A stretch of 64,000 nt of DNA from NCBI GenBank assembly GCA_054601695.1, contig BAAHQB010000079.1, positions 310,001 to 374,000 on the forward strand, written 5' to 3'. Each line of letters opens with the position of its first letter. Positions within the stretch are counted from its first letter, which is position 1. Position numbers and translations under genes: made by a program. Of this stretch, positions 13,031 through 25,479 are shown piece by piece. The stretch comes from Amorphochlora amoebiformis (lineage: Eukaryota > Cercozoa > Chlorarachniophyceae). Under the pieces are notes generated by a model. The model had not been told where the DNA came from. It made no database searches and worked only from the letters and a program-made list of their open reading frames with translations.

Positions 13031-13380
13031 ATGCATATATAAAAGTATATATGTATATCATATATGTCAGTACATCCTTTTTTGCTTATTATTTAGCAAT
13101 TTGTGCTCCAAGGCATACACATATACATATGTATATTTAGATATGTGTATATCTAGATATCAATATACCATGATTAATGTACTTAGAGTTCGATTTTAAC
13201 AGGTTCCCCTTTGCGTCTCTCCTATCCTTCGTAAACTTTCTGAAAATACAATTCAATAATATATGTATACATATCTATCTATCTATCTATATATATATAT
13301 ATATATATATTGTTAAGACGTGAGTATATTTATATCGATTTTCGTCTCTTATATATATTCATATGATACATGGATGCGAA

Positions 13381-13433
<53 letters not shown>

Positions 13434-13602
13434 ACATGTATATAATATATCAAACTATATTCATAGTGTTGATATATCTGAACAACATGGGTGATAATAA
13501 CAACAATACATACATATAATATATACACTAATATATATAAATATACATATAAATGCATTTGATAAACATATTTATATGAGAGAGGATTTATGGGAATAAA
13601 AC

Positions 13603-13649
13603 CTTGAGAAGTCTCCTGGAGATTTCCATTTTAGCGGAGAAAACATATC
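13603..13649 (-). CDS. Exon of the minus-strand gene, 47 nt
   Basis: Acceptor cgatattag, frame YVFSAKMEISRRLLK after two bases, donor gtttta, ending in phase 0. The upstream fragment 13695-13715 (DALMYL, donor gtaagttt) fits its phase across a 45-nt intron but lacks a visible AG acceptor, perhaps lost to TA expansion. Confidence 0.45.
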
Positions 13650-13717
13650 CTAATATCGACACATATTATTATATTATAGGCCTTGTAAACTTACCCAAGT
13701 ACATCAGTGCATCAAGT

Positions 13718-13755
<38 letters not shown>

Positions 13756-13756
13756 G

Positions 13757-13802
<46 letters not shown>

Positions 13803-14179
13803 TGTATATATATATATGTGTATATATGTGTGTATATATCTATAATATATATATATATATATATATATTGTATCAATATGAATATTGTTGACGCATGAGC
13901 ATCTTCATTTGAATATGTACATGTATACACGTTTCCTTTACATGTATATGTATATATAAGCTGATGTATGAATATGTTACATATATATATATATATATAT
14001 ATATATACATTCATATACTATATGCGTACATATATATATATATATATATTATTTCAACCGCAGGACACAAGCTAATCCACGAGTCCCATAGACCAACCAA
14101 ATGCTGACAATCAGTTAAAACAAAAGAGTTAAAACAAAAGTATCACACAAAGTCTTCAGCTTTCTACTCAATATTCGTC

Positions 14180-14670
14180 TTACATCTCTCAGCTTCCGCT
14201 CCATTTTTCTCTCTTCATTCCCCCCCCCCCCCTCCCCCGCCCTCTCTTTTCTCTCGTTCAATACTCTCTTTCAATTTGTCTTCATGTGGTCTTGTCTGAG
14301 AGAATTTTTCTTTAATCATTTCTTTTTCTTTTTCTCTCTTATTTTATCGCTAAGACTCAAGGTATTCTCTCTTGGGATCTGTTGATGTATCTATATATCT
14401 CTTTCTTCTCTCACTTCATCTTGATATCCAACCCGCTCTCCTCTCTTTGATTTTTCTTTCTCTTTCTCTTTCTCTTTCTTTTTTATTTTTTCTCTTTCCA
14501 TTTTTTTTTTGCCTCTCTCTCTCTCTCTCCCTTCCTTTCTCCTATTTCCTCTCTATATATCTTTATTTTGTAATGTTTCCGATATCCCTCTCTTTTCCCC
14601 TGTTATCCCTCTCTTTTCCCTCGATAATTTCGAATTTATTAGAGTCCGCTTTTTTTTTTTTTTTACATTT
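14180..14670. repeat. Pyrimidine-rich block with poly-C run
   Basis: CT-rich on the plus strand, with a C run broken by one T at about 14221-14239. The 102-codon Leu/Ser frame here is compositional. On the minus strand, purine-rich frames such as TRPHEDKLKE (donor gtattg) and a piece ending RKMERKLRD (donor gtaaga) might be exons of the RasGEF gene but cannot be separated from low complexity. Confidence 0.6.
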
Positions 14671-14674
14671 ATAC

Positions 14675-14746
14675 CCTTAGAATTTGTTTCGCTGTGTCGT
14701 GATGGTTTTTCTTGAGAATATGACAGATAACACTCTCATTGGCCTC
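14675..14746 (-). CDS. RasGEF_N-region exon, 72 nt
   Basis: Acceptor catattag, 24-codon frame beginning [20 protein letters not shown] and ending QILR, donor gtataa, phase 0 to 0. The helix-rich peptide follows the FFQWLL exon directly. A competing plus-strand ATG frame over the same bases has weaker support. Confidence 0.55.
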
Positions 14747-14999
14747 CTAATATGTGTATATGTATATGTATATGTGTGTATGTATATATATATGTGTGTA
14801 TATATATATATGTATAAATGTATTACGTCTTTATTGTACTTACGTGCATATAAATAAATACATGTAGATGTGTGTATATATATCAATACATATAGGATCA
14901 TACGTATAAACAAGCATATGTTTTTATTTTGATTAAGAATGTGATAAATCACATTTTCGTTTGCTTTATAGGCGTAAATATAAATGTACATTACAAATT

Positions 15000-15035
<36 letters not shown>

Positions 15036-15039
15036 AATG

Positions 15040-15124
<85 letters not shown>

Positions 15125-15260
15125 TACATACATACATAGGTACACGCATATTACTTGTAATATCTATATAAATATATATTATACAGCACCTTAGTATATA
15201 TTACATATAAACATAGATATATATAGATATTATACAAACTGGTTTATGTATATATACTAC

Positions 15261-15318
<58 letters not shown>

Positions 15319-15426
15319 ATAAATATTTATATCTTTGTATATACACAGTTACATGTGTAAATATATAACTACATATATACATATATATACATATATATAT
15401 ATGTATATATATATATATAATGATAC

Positions 15427-15466
15427 CAAAAGCCACTGAAAGAATGTCTCCCGATCAATATACTCC
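15427..15466 (-). CDS. RasGEF_N-like exon ([13 protein letters not shown])
   Basis: Acceptor cttattag, frame [13 protein letters not shown] after one base that completes Arg with the previous exon, donor gtatca, ending in phase 0. With the preceding exon it gives LYR-EYID...FF..LL, the shape of the FLLTYREF...ELL core of RasGEF_N domains. Confidence 0.55.
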
Positions 15467-15518
15467 CTAATAAGTGTTAGCATGTTGTATATATATATAT
15501 ATATATATACAAGAAAGA

Positions 15519-15553
<35 letters not shown>

Positions 15554-15737
15554 TAATATATATATATATATTATATATTAATATACATATATATATATAT
15601 ATATATATGCAGATGTACTTTCATTTATTCATGTATACATCTGCATATAACATATATATAAATATATTCGTAGTATTAATACATACATATATATTTATAA
15701 GTGTTATTCACCTAAATGAAGATAAAGTTATGGATAT

Positions 15738-15773
<36 letters not shown>

Positions 15774-15895
15774 ATGTACATTATTTGTATGCTATGTAAA
15801 TACACACACACACACCACACGTGTAGTAATCTAACAAAGCATTTGGATATGCATACGGAAAACCTGAATGTAGCTTTAAATATATTTGAATATAT

Positions 15896-15975
<80 letters not shown>

Positions 15976-16138
15976 TAATTATATATACATAAACATATAT
16001 TTGTGTATATACGTATATATGTATATATACATGTATAGTTATGTACATATATTTATATCTGCACGTATACACATATCTATAAATATTCCTTATGTCTATG
16101 CATACATATATATACATATATGTGGATAAATAGAGAAT

Positions 16139-16177
<39 letters not shown>

Positions 16178-16299
16178 TATGGGTATAAATGTACTCTTAT
16201 AGGTGTCTAACATTACGTATGCATAAATATGCAATAATATACCTACATGTCCACACGTCAATATATATATATATATATATGTATATGCTTAATATGTAT

Positions 16300-16409
<110 letters not shown>

Positions 16410-16466
16410 TATAAATATATATATATATATATCTAACATATATAGTATTTATGCATACAGATGTAT

Positions 16467-16497
<31 letters not shown>

Positions 16498-16573
16498 AGA
16501 TATAGATATATATATGTGTATATATATATATATATGTACATATGCATAATATATACATATATATAATATATAT

Positions 16574-16625
<52 letters not shown>

Positions 16626-16690
16626 TGCATGTATATTTATACATACCTATTAGATATAGTTAATATAGAAAATAGCATGATATGAGAAAC

Positions 16691-16731
16691 CTGTATAGCA
16701 CGAACCAAGCGTTTCGCACGGAGGGGTGTAA
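16691..16731 (-). CDS. RasGEF_N-like exon (VRNAWFVLYR)
   Basis: Acceptor gttgaccag, frame LHPSVRNAWFVLY plus AG, donor gtttctc, phase 0 to 2. It joins the next exon as Arg. Confidence 0.55.
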
Positions 16732-16838
16732 CTGGTCAACATATGTACATATATATATTTGTGTATATATGTAAGAATATCTTACATATATATATATATA
16801 TATATATATATGCATATTGGTAAATGTGTGATATATGT

Positions 16839-16889
<51 letters not shown>

Positions 16890-16981
16890 ATATATATATT
16901 TTTATATATATACATATATATATATATATAATGAATTTCAATTACATATATGTACATATTCAAATGATTGTATATATATGT

Positions 16982-17021
<40 letters not shown>

Positions 17022-17169
17022 ATAAATCATATATATACACACATACATATATAAATAAAAATGCAATTTTTGATGTAAATGCATGCAAATATATATACAC
17101 ATATATGTGCATATATACACACATATATAATATGTACACATATATATATAGTATATATATATGTACATA

Positions 17170-18845
17170 TATATATACTTAATTCGATACGGCATATGTC
17201 GCTGGCAAGGAACCTACCCAATAACTGCGAGAAGTTAGACCGTCGTTAAAAGCTAGCTATAGGTTCCGCGCAAGCTATATATGCCTAACACTGCCCCTTG
17301 AAGCGCCTCTCCTTCCAGCATCGACTCATCCTGCGCTCTTGATTAGAGCCATATGAACTTCCGTGTCCAGATATGCCTCCGCAAACTTGAAGATAGTTGT
17401 TGCGTTCCCTTGGTATGTCCAATGTCCATCAGCGAAAAATGTGTTTATTGAGATGCACTGCTCTGTGTTTTAACCGTAATGGGTCGTCGGCGCGACTGCC
17501 GTTACCATCAGACCCCCCCACATCCTATGTGTCATCTTCAGTGCGCTGCTCGCCCATTTTTTGGGGTCACATCTGCCGTTGGAGATCACTATCTAAGGTG
17601 TTGTAGCTCTGCAGTCAATTCCATATCGCAGTCCTGACCCATCGTCATATATCTGACTATTCTTAGATCCTTCGCTCTTCCTTGTTCGTTATCAATTTTT
17701 ATCATTCTTTATCATTTCTTTATCACTCAGTATCATTATCCTTTATCATTCTTTATCATCCTTTATCATTCGCTGTCATTCCTTATCATCCTTTATCATT
17801 CTTTCTCCTCCTTTATAACGACGTTACAGCCTCGCTTGGTATGACGTCGCAGCCTCTATTGGCATCTTGACCGTCATGAATGAAGTCGCAGCCACGATTG
17901 GCTTATTGAACGTCATCTGCAGCATTGTTGTCCCCGTATTCGACGTCCTCAGCATAACTAGTCTTACAAGCATCTTCCACGCCGTTGTCCTTCGACGTGA
18001 CCCTCCCTGCCCGTGTCGCTGTCCAGCGCTAAATCTCATCGTCGAACTTCAACGTCCGCTGGCGTTGGTCTCCTGTCGGCGCCGCTTTGTACAGCTCCAT
18101 CGAACCTCAATGTCCATCTATCCGTCCAAGCTCCCCGTCTTCAACGACATCTCTGTCGTTGAAGACTATCAGATTGCTTGTCCTCGCCGCTAGCTCCCAA
18201 TCTCCTTATTAAAGACATTCGGGACTCCGGCATCGGCGTCATTGAAGACAACGGGGCTCTGTTCCCTTCATCGACCGCACATTTTTTGCGTCGAAGTCCT
18301 CGAGTTCGTAATGGCTCCTCTCTCCTTTCTCACGCTTGGAGCAAGAGGTATTGAGCATCCTGATGTCTCTCAACTTTGAATCTGACTCTCCAGAATTCCT
18401 CTTGGCTATCAAGCGATCCCTGTGTGTTGTCTTCGATCCGTCGTTTGCACGTTCAATCATCCGCATCACAATCAATCACCAGATGACCCATAGGCCTCCC
18501 TCGTCGACGATCTCCGTCTCAGAACTAGCTCTGCTCCAGACCTCCTCACATTCCAGCTCTTCCGTCTCAAAATCATCCTTGAATGTGTCCTCGACTTGCT
18601 CGCGCTCGTCGAACCATAGTTGTCCTCCGTTCGGGTTATGACGAATGATTTTTGATAGCTTTTGTGCGGTAGTCGGCTATCTTTCTTCCTCTTGGATCCA
18701 TGGGTTCCGTCGGTTCCGTCGGTTCCGGGCTGCTTGGGCGAATGTTTTTTTGGATTACTAGTATCGCTCTATCTAAACGTAGTCTAATGACGGTCTAACT
18801 CTTCGTAGATAAGTAACTATAGGTTCCGCGCTAGCTACATATGTA
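17170..18845 (-). mobile_element. LTR-retrotransposon remnant within an intron
   Basis: On the minus strand a left terminal repeat (18845 to 18621) and a right one (17290 downward, cut off by TA repeat near 17180) share blocks such as GCGGAACCTATAG and AGTTAGACCGTC. They bracket about 1.33 kb of normal-composition DNA. Just before the right repeat is a purine stretch (CTTCAAGGGGCAG then TGTTAG), like a polypurine tract. Internal frames are broken. One short open stretch ends HMALIKSAG and a stop near 17328. No reverse transcriptase or integrase motif was recognised, so it is a decayed or non-autonomous copy. It lies between two phase-compatible exons (19265 and 16731), hence in an intron. Confidence 0.55.
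17690..17815. repeat. TTTATCATTC-type short tandem repeat
   Basis: About a dozen copies of a 10-bp unit close to TTTATCATTC/TCCTTTATCA, inside the LTR-element remnant. Confidence 0.75.
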
Positions 18846-18886
18846 TATATACATATCTTTTATATATATTTATATGTATATATATA

Positions 18887-18938
<52 letters not shown>

Positions 18939-18957
18939 TATATATAAACATACATGT

Positions 18958-18988
<31 letters not shown>

Positions 18989-19047
18989 TATCCGTAACAC
19001 TCCTTTACGACGCTCCGCTCCTGTCAGATCGAACTATATCTACTTAC

Positions 19048-19088
<41 letters not shown>

Positions 19089-19091
19089 CAT

Positions 19092-19144
<53 letters not shown>

Positions 19145-19230
19145 ATATATATATTTAATATTTATATGTGTTTATATATCTGTATATAAATGAGGTATAT
19201 ATATATATATATATAGATACATATACATAC

Positions 19231-19263
<33 letters not shown>

Positions 19264-19264
19264 C

Positions 19265-19330
19265 CTGATCGTGAATAAGCCACACAATAAACTCGTAAGG
19301 AGTCACCGCAGACTGGCCAATCATTTTTTT
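19265..19330 (-). CDS. RasGEF_N-like exon (TPYEFIVWLIH)
   Basis: Strong acceptor tttcctttctag, 22-codon frame beginning KKMIGQSAVTPYEFIVWLIH, donor gtatat, phase 0 to 0. With the next three exons it makes a helical block similar to RasGEF_N (LI..L ... LYREYI ... FF..LL). Confidence 0.6.
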
Positions 19331-19419
19331 CTAGAAAGGAAACATTAAAAAACAAATCACTTCTTTTACACAAACTGAGATGAAAGCCCAAACAACTTTC
19401 AGAGGGTTGTCCGTACTAG

Positions 19420-19544
19420 GGTTCAGGTCCGAATTAGGATTAGGATAAGATTAAGGTTACGGCTCAGGTTAGGGCTAGATTAGGGTTAGAGCTGTACGCC
19501 AAGTTTGTTCGGGTTAGGGTTATACAGTAGGGTTAGAGTTGTAC
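19420..19544. repeat. Interstitial telomere-type repeat forming an intron
   Basis: TTAGGG-type units with variants (G-rich on plus). The block is most of the 214-nt intron between the exons at 19545-19578 and 19265-19330. Confidence 0.7.
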
Positions 19545-19578
19545 GCGAAGTTTTTCTTCTTGAACTTCTCGATTTCGT
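19545..19578 (-). CDS. RasGEF gene micro-exon, 34 nt
   Basis: Acceptor cattatctcag, frame [11 protein letters not shown] after one base completing Lys, donor gtacaac, ending in phase 0. Coiled-coil character. It agrees in phase with both neighbours. Confidence 0.55.
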
Positions 19579-19782
19579 CTGAGATAATGTTGAAATATAA
19601 GTTTTGTTAATACGACTGTATATATATATATATATATATATAAATATATATATATGAATATACATATATCGATCTGTATATGTATATATCTATATATATC
19701 ATATGTGCCTATATACTGATAACTATATCTACCTAACATATGTATATGTCTATACATACACATAATATACTTATGTGTATGC

Positions 19783-19834
<52 letters not shown>

Positions 19835-20133
19835 CAGTACACATACAATGATTGTATACGTTTCGTACAGTCATTTGATTGACACCATTTTGTAAATAAA
19901 TGCATACACATATTTATATATATATATGTATGTATATATATAGAAATATATTATATAGATATAAAAAAATATATACAAACATAAATGTAGTATACATACA
20001 TATCTCTATACATGTATATATACATACATACACATATAATATATATATACATACATATATATATATATATAGATAATATTAATGCGTGTGTGCGTAGATA
20101 TATACATCTGTACATATATGCAATGTTATATAC

Positions 20134-20183
20134 TTTTCGTGTAGTCGATTCGAGATTAAATTTATCGCAGTAATCATTTCGGC
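20134..20183 (-). CDS. RasGEF gene exon, duplicated with telomere repeat
   Basis: Acceptor aaccctgattag, frame AEMITAINLISNRLHE plus AA, donor gtatat, phase 0 to 2, joining the next exon as Lys. The acceptor is preceded directly by CCCTAA units. A second near-identical copy of these bases at about 20208-20255 lacks a donor (see findings). Confidence 0.6.
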
Positions 20184-20285
20184 CTAATCAGGGTTAGGGT
20201 TAGGGTTAGGTTCGTGTAGTCGATTCGAGATTAAATTTATCGCAGTAATCATTTCGGCCTAATCAGGGTTAGGGTTAGGGTTAGG
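20139..20285. repeat. Tandem duplication of exon plus telomere-type units (~72-bp period)
   Basis: CGTGTAGTCGATTCGAG, then ATTAAATTTATCGCAGTAAT, then CATTTCGGCCTAATCAGGG and TTAGGG units, occurs twice head-to-tail with essentially no differences. Confidence 0.85.
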
Positions 20286-20347
20286 TGCGTGTTCTCATAC
20301 AAGTATATCTGTGTGTGTATACATACCTAAAATACGTATAATTATAC

Positions 20348-20391
<44 letters not shown>

Positions 20392-20458
20392 TATTTTTAT
20401 ATATATTATATATACACGCATACATATATTAATAAAGGAATGGTGGGATGATAGATAC

Positions 20459-20509
20459 CTTTTCGGCTTTGTTTTGTGCTTCTAGACGCCATAATTCGAG
20501 ATTGTTTGC
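20459..20509 (-). CDS. RasGEF gene exon, 51 nt
   Basis: Acceptor ttgtatgaaag, frame [17 protein letters not shown], donor gtatct, phase 0 to 0. Coiled-coil. It continues in phase into the exon at 20134-20183. Confidence 0.6.
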
Positions 20510-20529
20510 CTTTCATACAAATGTCGTTG

Positions 20530-20580
<51 letters not shown>

Positions 20581-20746
20581 CATGTATGTATATGTACATG
20601 TACCCTCAGACATACACATATATTTATATACACATGTATATATATACATATATATATACATACATAAATATATACATTTATATATATATATAATTTATAT
20701 AAATATATGCATATATATATATGTGCGCATATATATATACATATGC

Positions 20747-20791
<45 letters not shown>

Positions 20792-20874
20792 ATACACACA
20801 TACACATATACACTTATATTTGATATACAAATGGCATATATATATTTACATTAATATAGAAATAGATACATATA

Positions 20875-20905
<31 letters not shown>

Positions 20906-21067
20906 ATGTATAAACTATATATATAGATATATATATATGTTAAGTTGCATCACGCACGATGTAATGAAATTCTAATCCAGATGTATATATATATATATAT
21001 GCTATAGTATATATATATATATATATATATATATTGTGTACATAATATATGTATAGTGTGTGGACAC

Positions 21068-21099
21068 TATATGGCCAGGAATTGATAACATTTCACTTC
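21068..21099 (-). CDS. RasGEF gene micro-exon, 32 nt
   Basis: Acceptor atataag, frame [10 protein letters not shown] after two bases completing Gly, donor gtgtcc, ending in phase 0. It is compatible with both neighbours. Another frame ([10 protein letters not shown]) is open but breaks phase. Confidence 0.45.
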
Positions 21100-21377
21100 C
21101 TTATATATGCAAATTTTTAATATTATACATACATGTATATATATACATATATATATATACTTATATTTATACATAAATATACACATATATGCATATATGT
21201 GTACATATATATGTATATATGTGTATATATTTATATATGTATATATATATATATGAATGTACATACATATACATATATTTAAAGCATATTGAACATCAAC
21301 ACTCGTAGTAATAAAACCTCCTATGGTCTTCCTAAGCATATAATAATAATATAGTAACTCAATACATATATATATAT

Positions 21378-21428
<51 letters not shown>

Positions 21429-21461
21429 TACATATATATACATCCTTATCTGCTACATAAC

Positions 21462-21487
21462 CTCTAATATGACAGATCTCAAGTTTC
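21462..21487 (-). CDS. RasGEF gene micro-exon, 26 nt
   Basis: Acceptor gatactcag, frame KLEICHIR between one-base flanks, donor gttatg, phase 2 to 1. It joins its neighbours as Met and Gly codons. Confidence 0.5.
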
Positions 21488-21520
21488 CTGAGTATCAAAG
21501 TATACGAAATACACTAATAC

Positions 21521-21573
21521 ATGTAGTCATCCCAAAGCGCTTTCAAACCCTTCTGACCAATACCTTCGTCTAG
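21521..21573 (-). CDS. RasGEF gene exon, 53 nt
   Basis: Acceptor cataaaag, frame [17 protein letters not shown] plus AT, donor gtatta, phase 0 to 2. The intron to the next exon is only 33 nt. Confidence 0.55.
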
Positions 21574-21681
21574 CTTTTATGAATGAATGTGGAAGTAAAT
21601 AATATGTATAATGCATATCAAACCGTATAATGCGTATGAATAATGCATGTATAGCATACCGAATAATGCGTATGAAAAATG

Positions 21682-21743
<62 letters not shown>

Positions 21744-21769
21744 TAGCATACCGAATAATGCGTATGAAC

Positions 21770-21828
21770 CCCTCGGACGAAAAATTGAGTCTCTTTTTCT
21801 TTTCCCGATAGAGCGAACTCATCTTCGG
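21770..21828 (-). CDS. RasGEF gene exon, 59 nt
   Basis: Acceptor ttaacaacagaag (the AG three bases upstream would create a TAA at the junction), frame [19 protein letters not shown] after two bases, donor gttcat, ending in phase 0. A short repeat (AGCATACCGAATAATGCGTATGAA) follows it two to three times at 21605-21770. Confidence 0.5.
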
Positions 21829-21871
21829 CTTCTGTTGTTAAATATGTATGTAAGTGTGTATGTATATATGC

Positions 21872-21916
<45 letters not shown>

Positions 21917-22141
21917 TATGCATGTATACATATAATATGCATGTATATATATATATATATATATATATAGATATATATATATATAAATACATATATATAC
22001 ATACATAAAATGCATATCTATATGTATGTATGATAGTATCTACATATAAATATATTAGAATATATATATATATATATACGTTTATATATATTAGCATTCA
22101 TATAATATATATATATATATATATGAGATTTTCCAAACTAC

Positions 22142-22174
22142 AAGATATTTTAACTCCATGTATATAAAGATGTG
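22142..22174 (-). CDS. RasGEF gene micro-exon, 33 nt
   Basis: Acceptor atcttag, frame [10 protein letters not shown] between partial codons, donor gtagtt, phase 1 to 1. It agrees with both neighbours. Confidence 0.45.
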
Positions 22175-22245
22175 CTAAGATATTAATATACATATACACA
22201 TAATATATATCTGTATATATATATATATACATATATATATATTTA

Positions 22246-22319
<74 letters not shown>

Positions 22320-22434
22320 CATACATATATATATACATATATACATACATATATATATATATATATACATATATTCAGATATACATGCATACATATACAT
22401 ACTTATCGTGAGAGTGTATACACTTAGGACGAGC

Positions 22435-22476
<42 letters not shown>

Positions 22477-22499
22477 GTATATATGATATATGAATCAAC

Positions 22500-22545
22500 C
22501 TAGATCAACACGGAGATCCAAATTAGGAAGGAGAAAGTTTGGGCC
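22500..22545 (-). CDS. RasGEF gene exon, 46 nt
   Basis: Acceptor tatatcag, frame [15 protein letters not shown], donor gttgat, phase 0 to 1. It is followed in phase by the 22142-22174 exon through an Ala codon. Confidence 0.55.
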
Positions 22546-22636
<91 letters not shown>

Positions 22637-22906
22637 AATATTATATTATATATGAGATATATTATATATATGTATACTGTATGCATATATATATATAGAT
22701 GTATGTATATATTATTATGTATGATATACATTGCATATATGTATAGTGTATATATATATATATATATATGTACATATTTATATTTTTTGAATATGCATGC
22801 AATATATACACATATATATTTATATTGGCATATTTCTGTTGATATAATGTTCGAATAATTTTACATGTATGTGTGCATATACACATAGGTTTAGTGTATA
22901 AATATA

Positions 22907-22952
<46 letters not shown>

Positions 22953-23086
22953 CATATATACACACATATATACATATACATACATATATACATACATATA
23001 TATATAGATATATATATATATATATATTTTTATATGCATAAAATATTTAGATATAAATATATATATATATATATTTATATATATAT

Positions 23087-23117
<31 letters not shown>

Positions 23118-23145
23118 TCAAGCTCGAGAGCATATATATGTTGAC

Positions 23146-23210
23146 ATGTACAAACAGGTTAATGAACTCATATCTCAATAACAGACTATATACATAGAAT
23201 TCGTAAGGCC
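23146..23210 (-). CDS. RasGEF gene exon, hydrophobic, 65 nt
   Basis: Acceptor ttacaag, 21-codon frame beginning PYEFYVYSLLLRYEFINLF, donor gtcaac (or gtacat six bases earlier), ending in phase 0. Two leading bases complete Gly. Confidence 0.55.
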
Positions 23211-23288
23211 CTTGTAAAAATTTGTTTACGTATTTAATATTACATCTTGAAATACACACATACGTATGCAATCATACACGTAAAAATG

Positions 23289-23370
<82 letters not shown>

Positions 23371-23403
23371 CCGCCTACAACATGTTTCATATTTAATAAC
23401 AAC

Positions 23404-23433
23404 CCACTGTTTCAAAACCCAATTTCGTCACCA
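23404..23433 (-). CDS. RasGEF gene micro-exon, 30 nt
   Basis: Acceptor gttagattcag, frame VTKLGFETV between partial codons, donor gttgtt, phase 1 to 1. Telomere-type repeat begins immediately upstream of its acceptor. Confidence 0.45.
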
Positions 23434-23906
23434 CTGAATCTAACCCTAATCTCTATACCTTACCCTAATGGTAACCCTAACCCCATCCAAAACCGTAATT
23501 CTAACCCTAATCTCAGCGCTAATCTTAAATGGTCGTAACATTTATTGTTAACCATAACTGAACTCTAACGTAACTCTAATACCACCCTTAATCAAAGTCT
23601 AAGAAAAATTCTAGCTATATAATCCAATATTAACCGAATCCTAATTATAGACATGGATCTCAGAATTAGGGTTAGGGTTAGAACTAAGGGCTAGAGTACG
23701 AGGATTAGGGTTAGCGTTAGGTTAAGAAGACTAACCATGTCTATATTTGGCCGCTTTTTTTGCCAACTTTGTATTTTTTTCATTTTTTTCGTTATTGCAG
23801 CCTATGTGGGTTTATATCGGCTTAGGGGTTTGGGTAAGGTTATATGTGCATATATGTATGTATATAAAAATATATATATGTACATATATATATATATATG
23901 TTTATG

Positions 23907-23941
<35 letters not shown>

Positions 23942-24005
23942 CTTAAATGCGTACTTCTCAACAATTGTTAGGGTTAGAGTTAGGGTTGTGGTAGGGTTAG
24001 ATTGA
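23434..24005. repeat. Mixed-orientation degenerate telomere-type block
   Basis: C-rich units at 23434-23530, degraded sequence to about 23660, then G-rich units at 23660-23730 and 23965-24000. The strand switch makes this an inverted arrangement of telomere-type DNA. A weak plus-strand two-exon reading (ATG at 23737, intron 23772-23805) is also possible here. Confidence 0.6.
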
Positions 24006-24009
24006 TACA

Positions 24010-24075
<66 letters not shown>

Positions 24076-24153
24076 CACATATGTGTTCATGTGTATATAT
24101 GTATATATATATATATATGTATATGTATATATATATTGTAACGCATGTATTTT

Positions 24154-24192
<39 letters not shown>

Positions 24193-24232
24193 GAATATTT
24201 ATACGTATATATATACATATAATATATATATC

Positions 24233-24304
<72 letters not shown>

Positions 24305-24540
24305 TATATATCTGGGTATATATTATATAGTTCTGGTATATTCACATACATATATGTAATCTATAGTCATTTTTTATAAATTTATATATTCATATATCAT
24401 ACATATATATATATATATGTATATACACTATACCTACATATATATCTACACATATATATACATCGGTCATTGTGCATATTTCAACCAAAAACCTCCACAC
24501 CACTTTCACATAAATATGCATACATACTAAATACATGTAC

Positions 24541-24571
<31 letters not shown>

Positions 24572-24642
24572 CATATACACATACACAATCTTAACACACA
24601 TAGCCACAAATCCCAAAATTTGTCAGAAAGCCCATGAATGAC

Positions 24643-24754
24643 CATTTCGCAAAACATAACTTTGGATATTATCAACCAATGTTTTAGTTTTAACTACCCT
24701 TTTATCTTCAATCTGCTTCAACTCTCCCTTAACCCTAACATCGGAAAATTCCAT
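24643..24754 (-). CDS. RasGEF gene exon, 57-112 nt
   Basis: Acceptor catatggctgag, phase-0 frame beginning MEFSDVRVKGELKQIEDKR. Two donors fit: gtagtt at 24697 (57 nt) or gtcatt at 24642 (112 nt, ending SYVLRN in phase 1, which matches the exon at 23404). The ATG three codons upstream of the acceptor is probably coincidental. Confidence 0.5.
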
Positions 24755-24862
24755 CTCAGCCATATGATTAGAGCAAGATCACACATACGCTTATAATCAG
24801 GCTATTCAGCATGTCTTGGGCGAAGAATTGTTAAAAACGTATGCTTTGTAGGGGTGTTATAC

Positions 24863-24905
24863 TGAGGGCGACCTCAGTAGATCTGTTGGGGTGGTATACA
24901 CGTGT
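24863..24905 (-). CDS. RasGEF gene exon, 43 nt
   Basis: Acceptor tcattgtccag, frame HVYTTPTDLLRSPS after one base completing Lys, donor gtataac, ending in phase 0. Confidence 0.55.
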
Positions 24906-25099
24906 CTGGACAATGAGGAGATGCGTATCTTTAGGTAAAAACAGGAGAAAAAAAAAGGCTAGAATTGTTGCGTTGTAGAGAAAATGTCGGTTCGGTTTAG
25001 TGACAAGGAGAATGAGAAAAATATCAAGTTTGCGAATAGCATATGGGCAGAGCCAGAGTTATAGTTATAGGGTTAGGGTTAGGGTTATAATCAGCTTAC

Positions 25100-25143
25100 T
25101 TGTAGTAGATGTATTCAAGCTTTCCAACGGGCGGGGGCATCTC
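25100..25143 (-). CDS. RasGEF gene exon, 44 nt
   Basis: Acceptor tatccctag, frame EMPPPVGKLEYIYY plus AA, strong donor gtaagc, phase 0 to 2. The upstream intron is largely CCCTAA units in the sense strand. Confidence 0.6.
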
Positions 25144-25479
25144 CTAGGGATACATTAGGGTCAGACCTTCCGTTAGGGTTACCTTTCGACTTAGGTTTAC
25201 GCTCAGGGTTAAGGCTAGCATTAGGGTTGCCGTTTTGATTTCGATTAGGGCTACGGTTCGGGTAAGATAGAGGAGTTTCAGTGTTAGGGTTAAGGTTGGG
25301 GTTGATGTTCGAGCTAGGGTTAGGGTTAGAATGTTCAAATTTGAATTAATGTCTAGGGCTAGGATTCAGGTAAGATGCGAGTTTTCGGATTTGGAGGTTT
25401 ACCGGTTAGGATGAATTAGGGTTAGGGTTAGGGTTAGGGTTAGAGTTAGGGTTAGGGATTGTGTTCGAGTGGACTTGAC

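Noticed and set aside
13195-13250. Exon candidate on either strand
   Set aside because: Both strands show AG...GT brackets and open frames; neither agrees with neighbouring phases, so not called.
23737-23839. Plus-strand two-exon start (MSIFGRFFCQL, then YVGLYRLRGL)
   Set aside because: Signals are good but it lies within the minus-strand gene's intron, beside telomere-type repeat, with no following plus-strand exons found.
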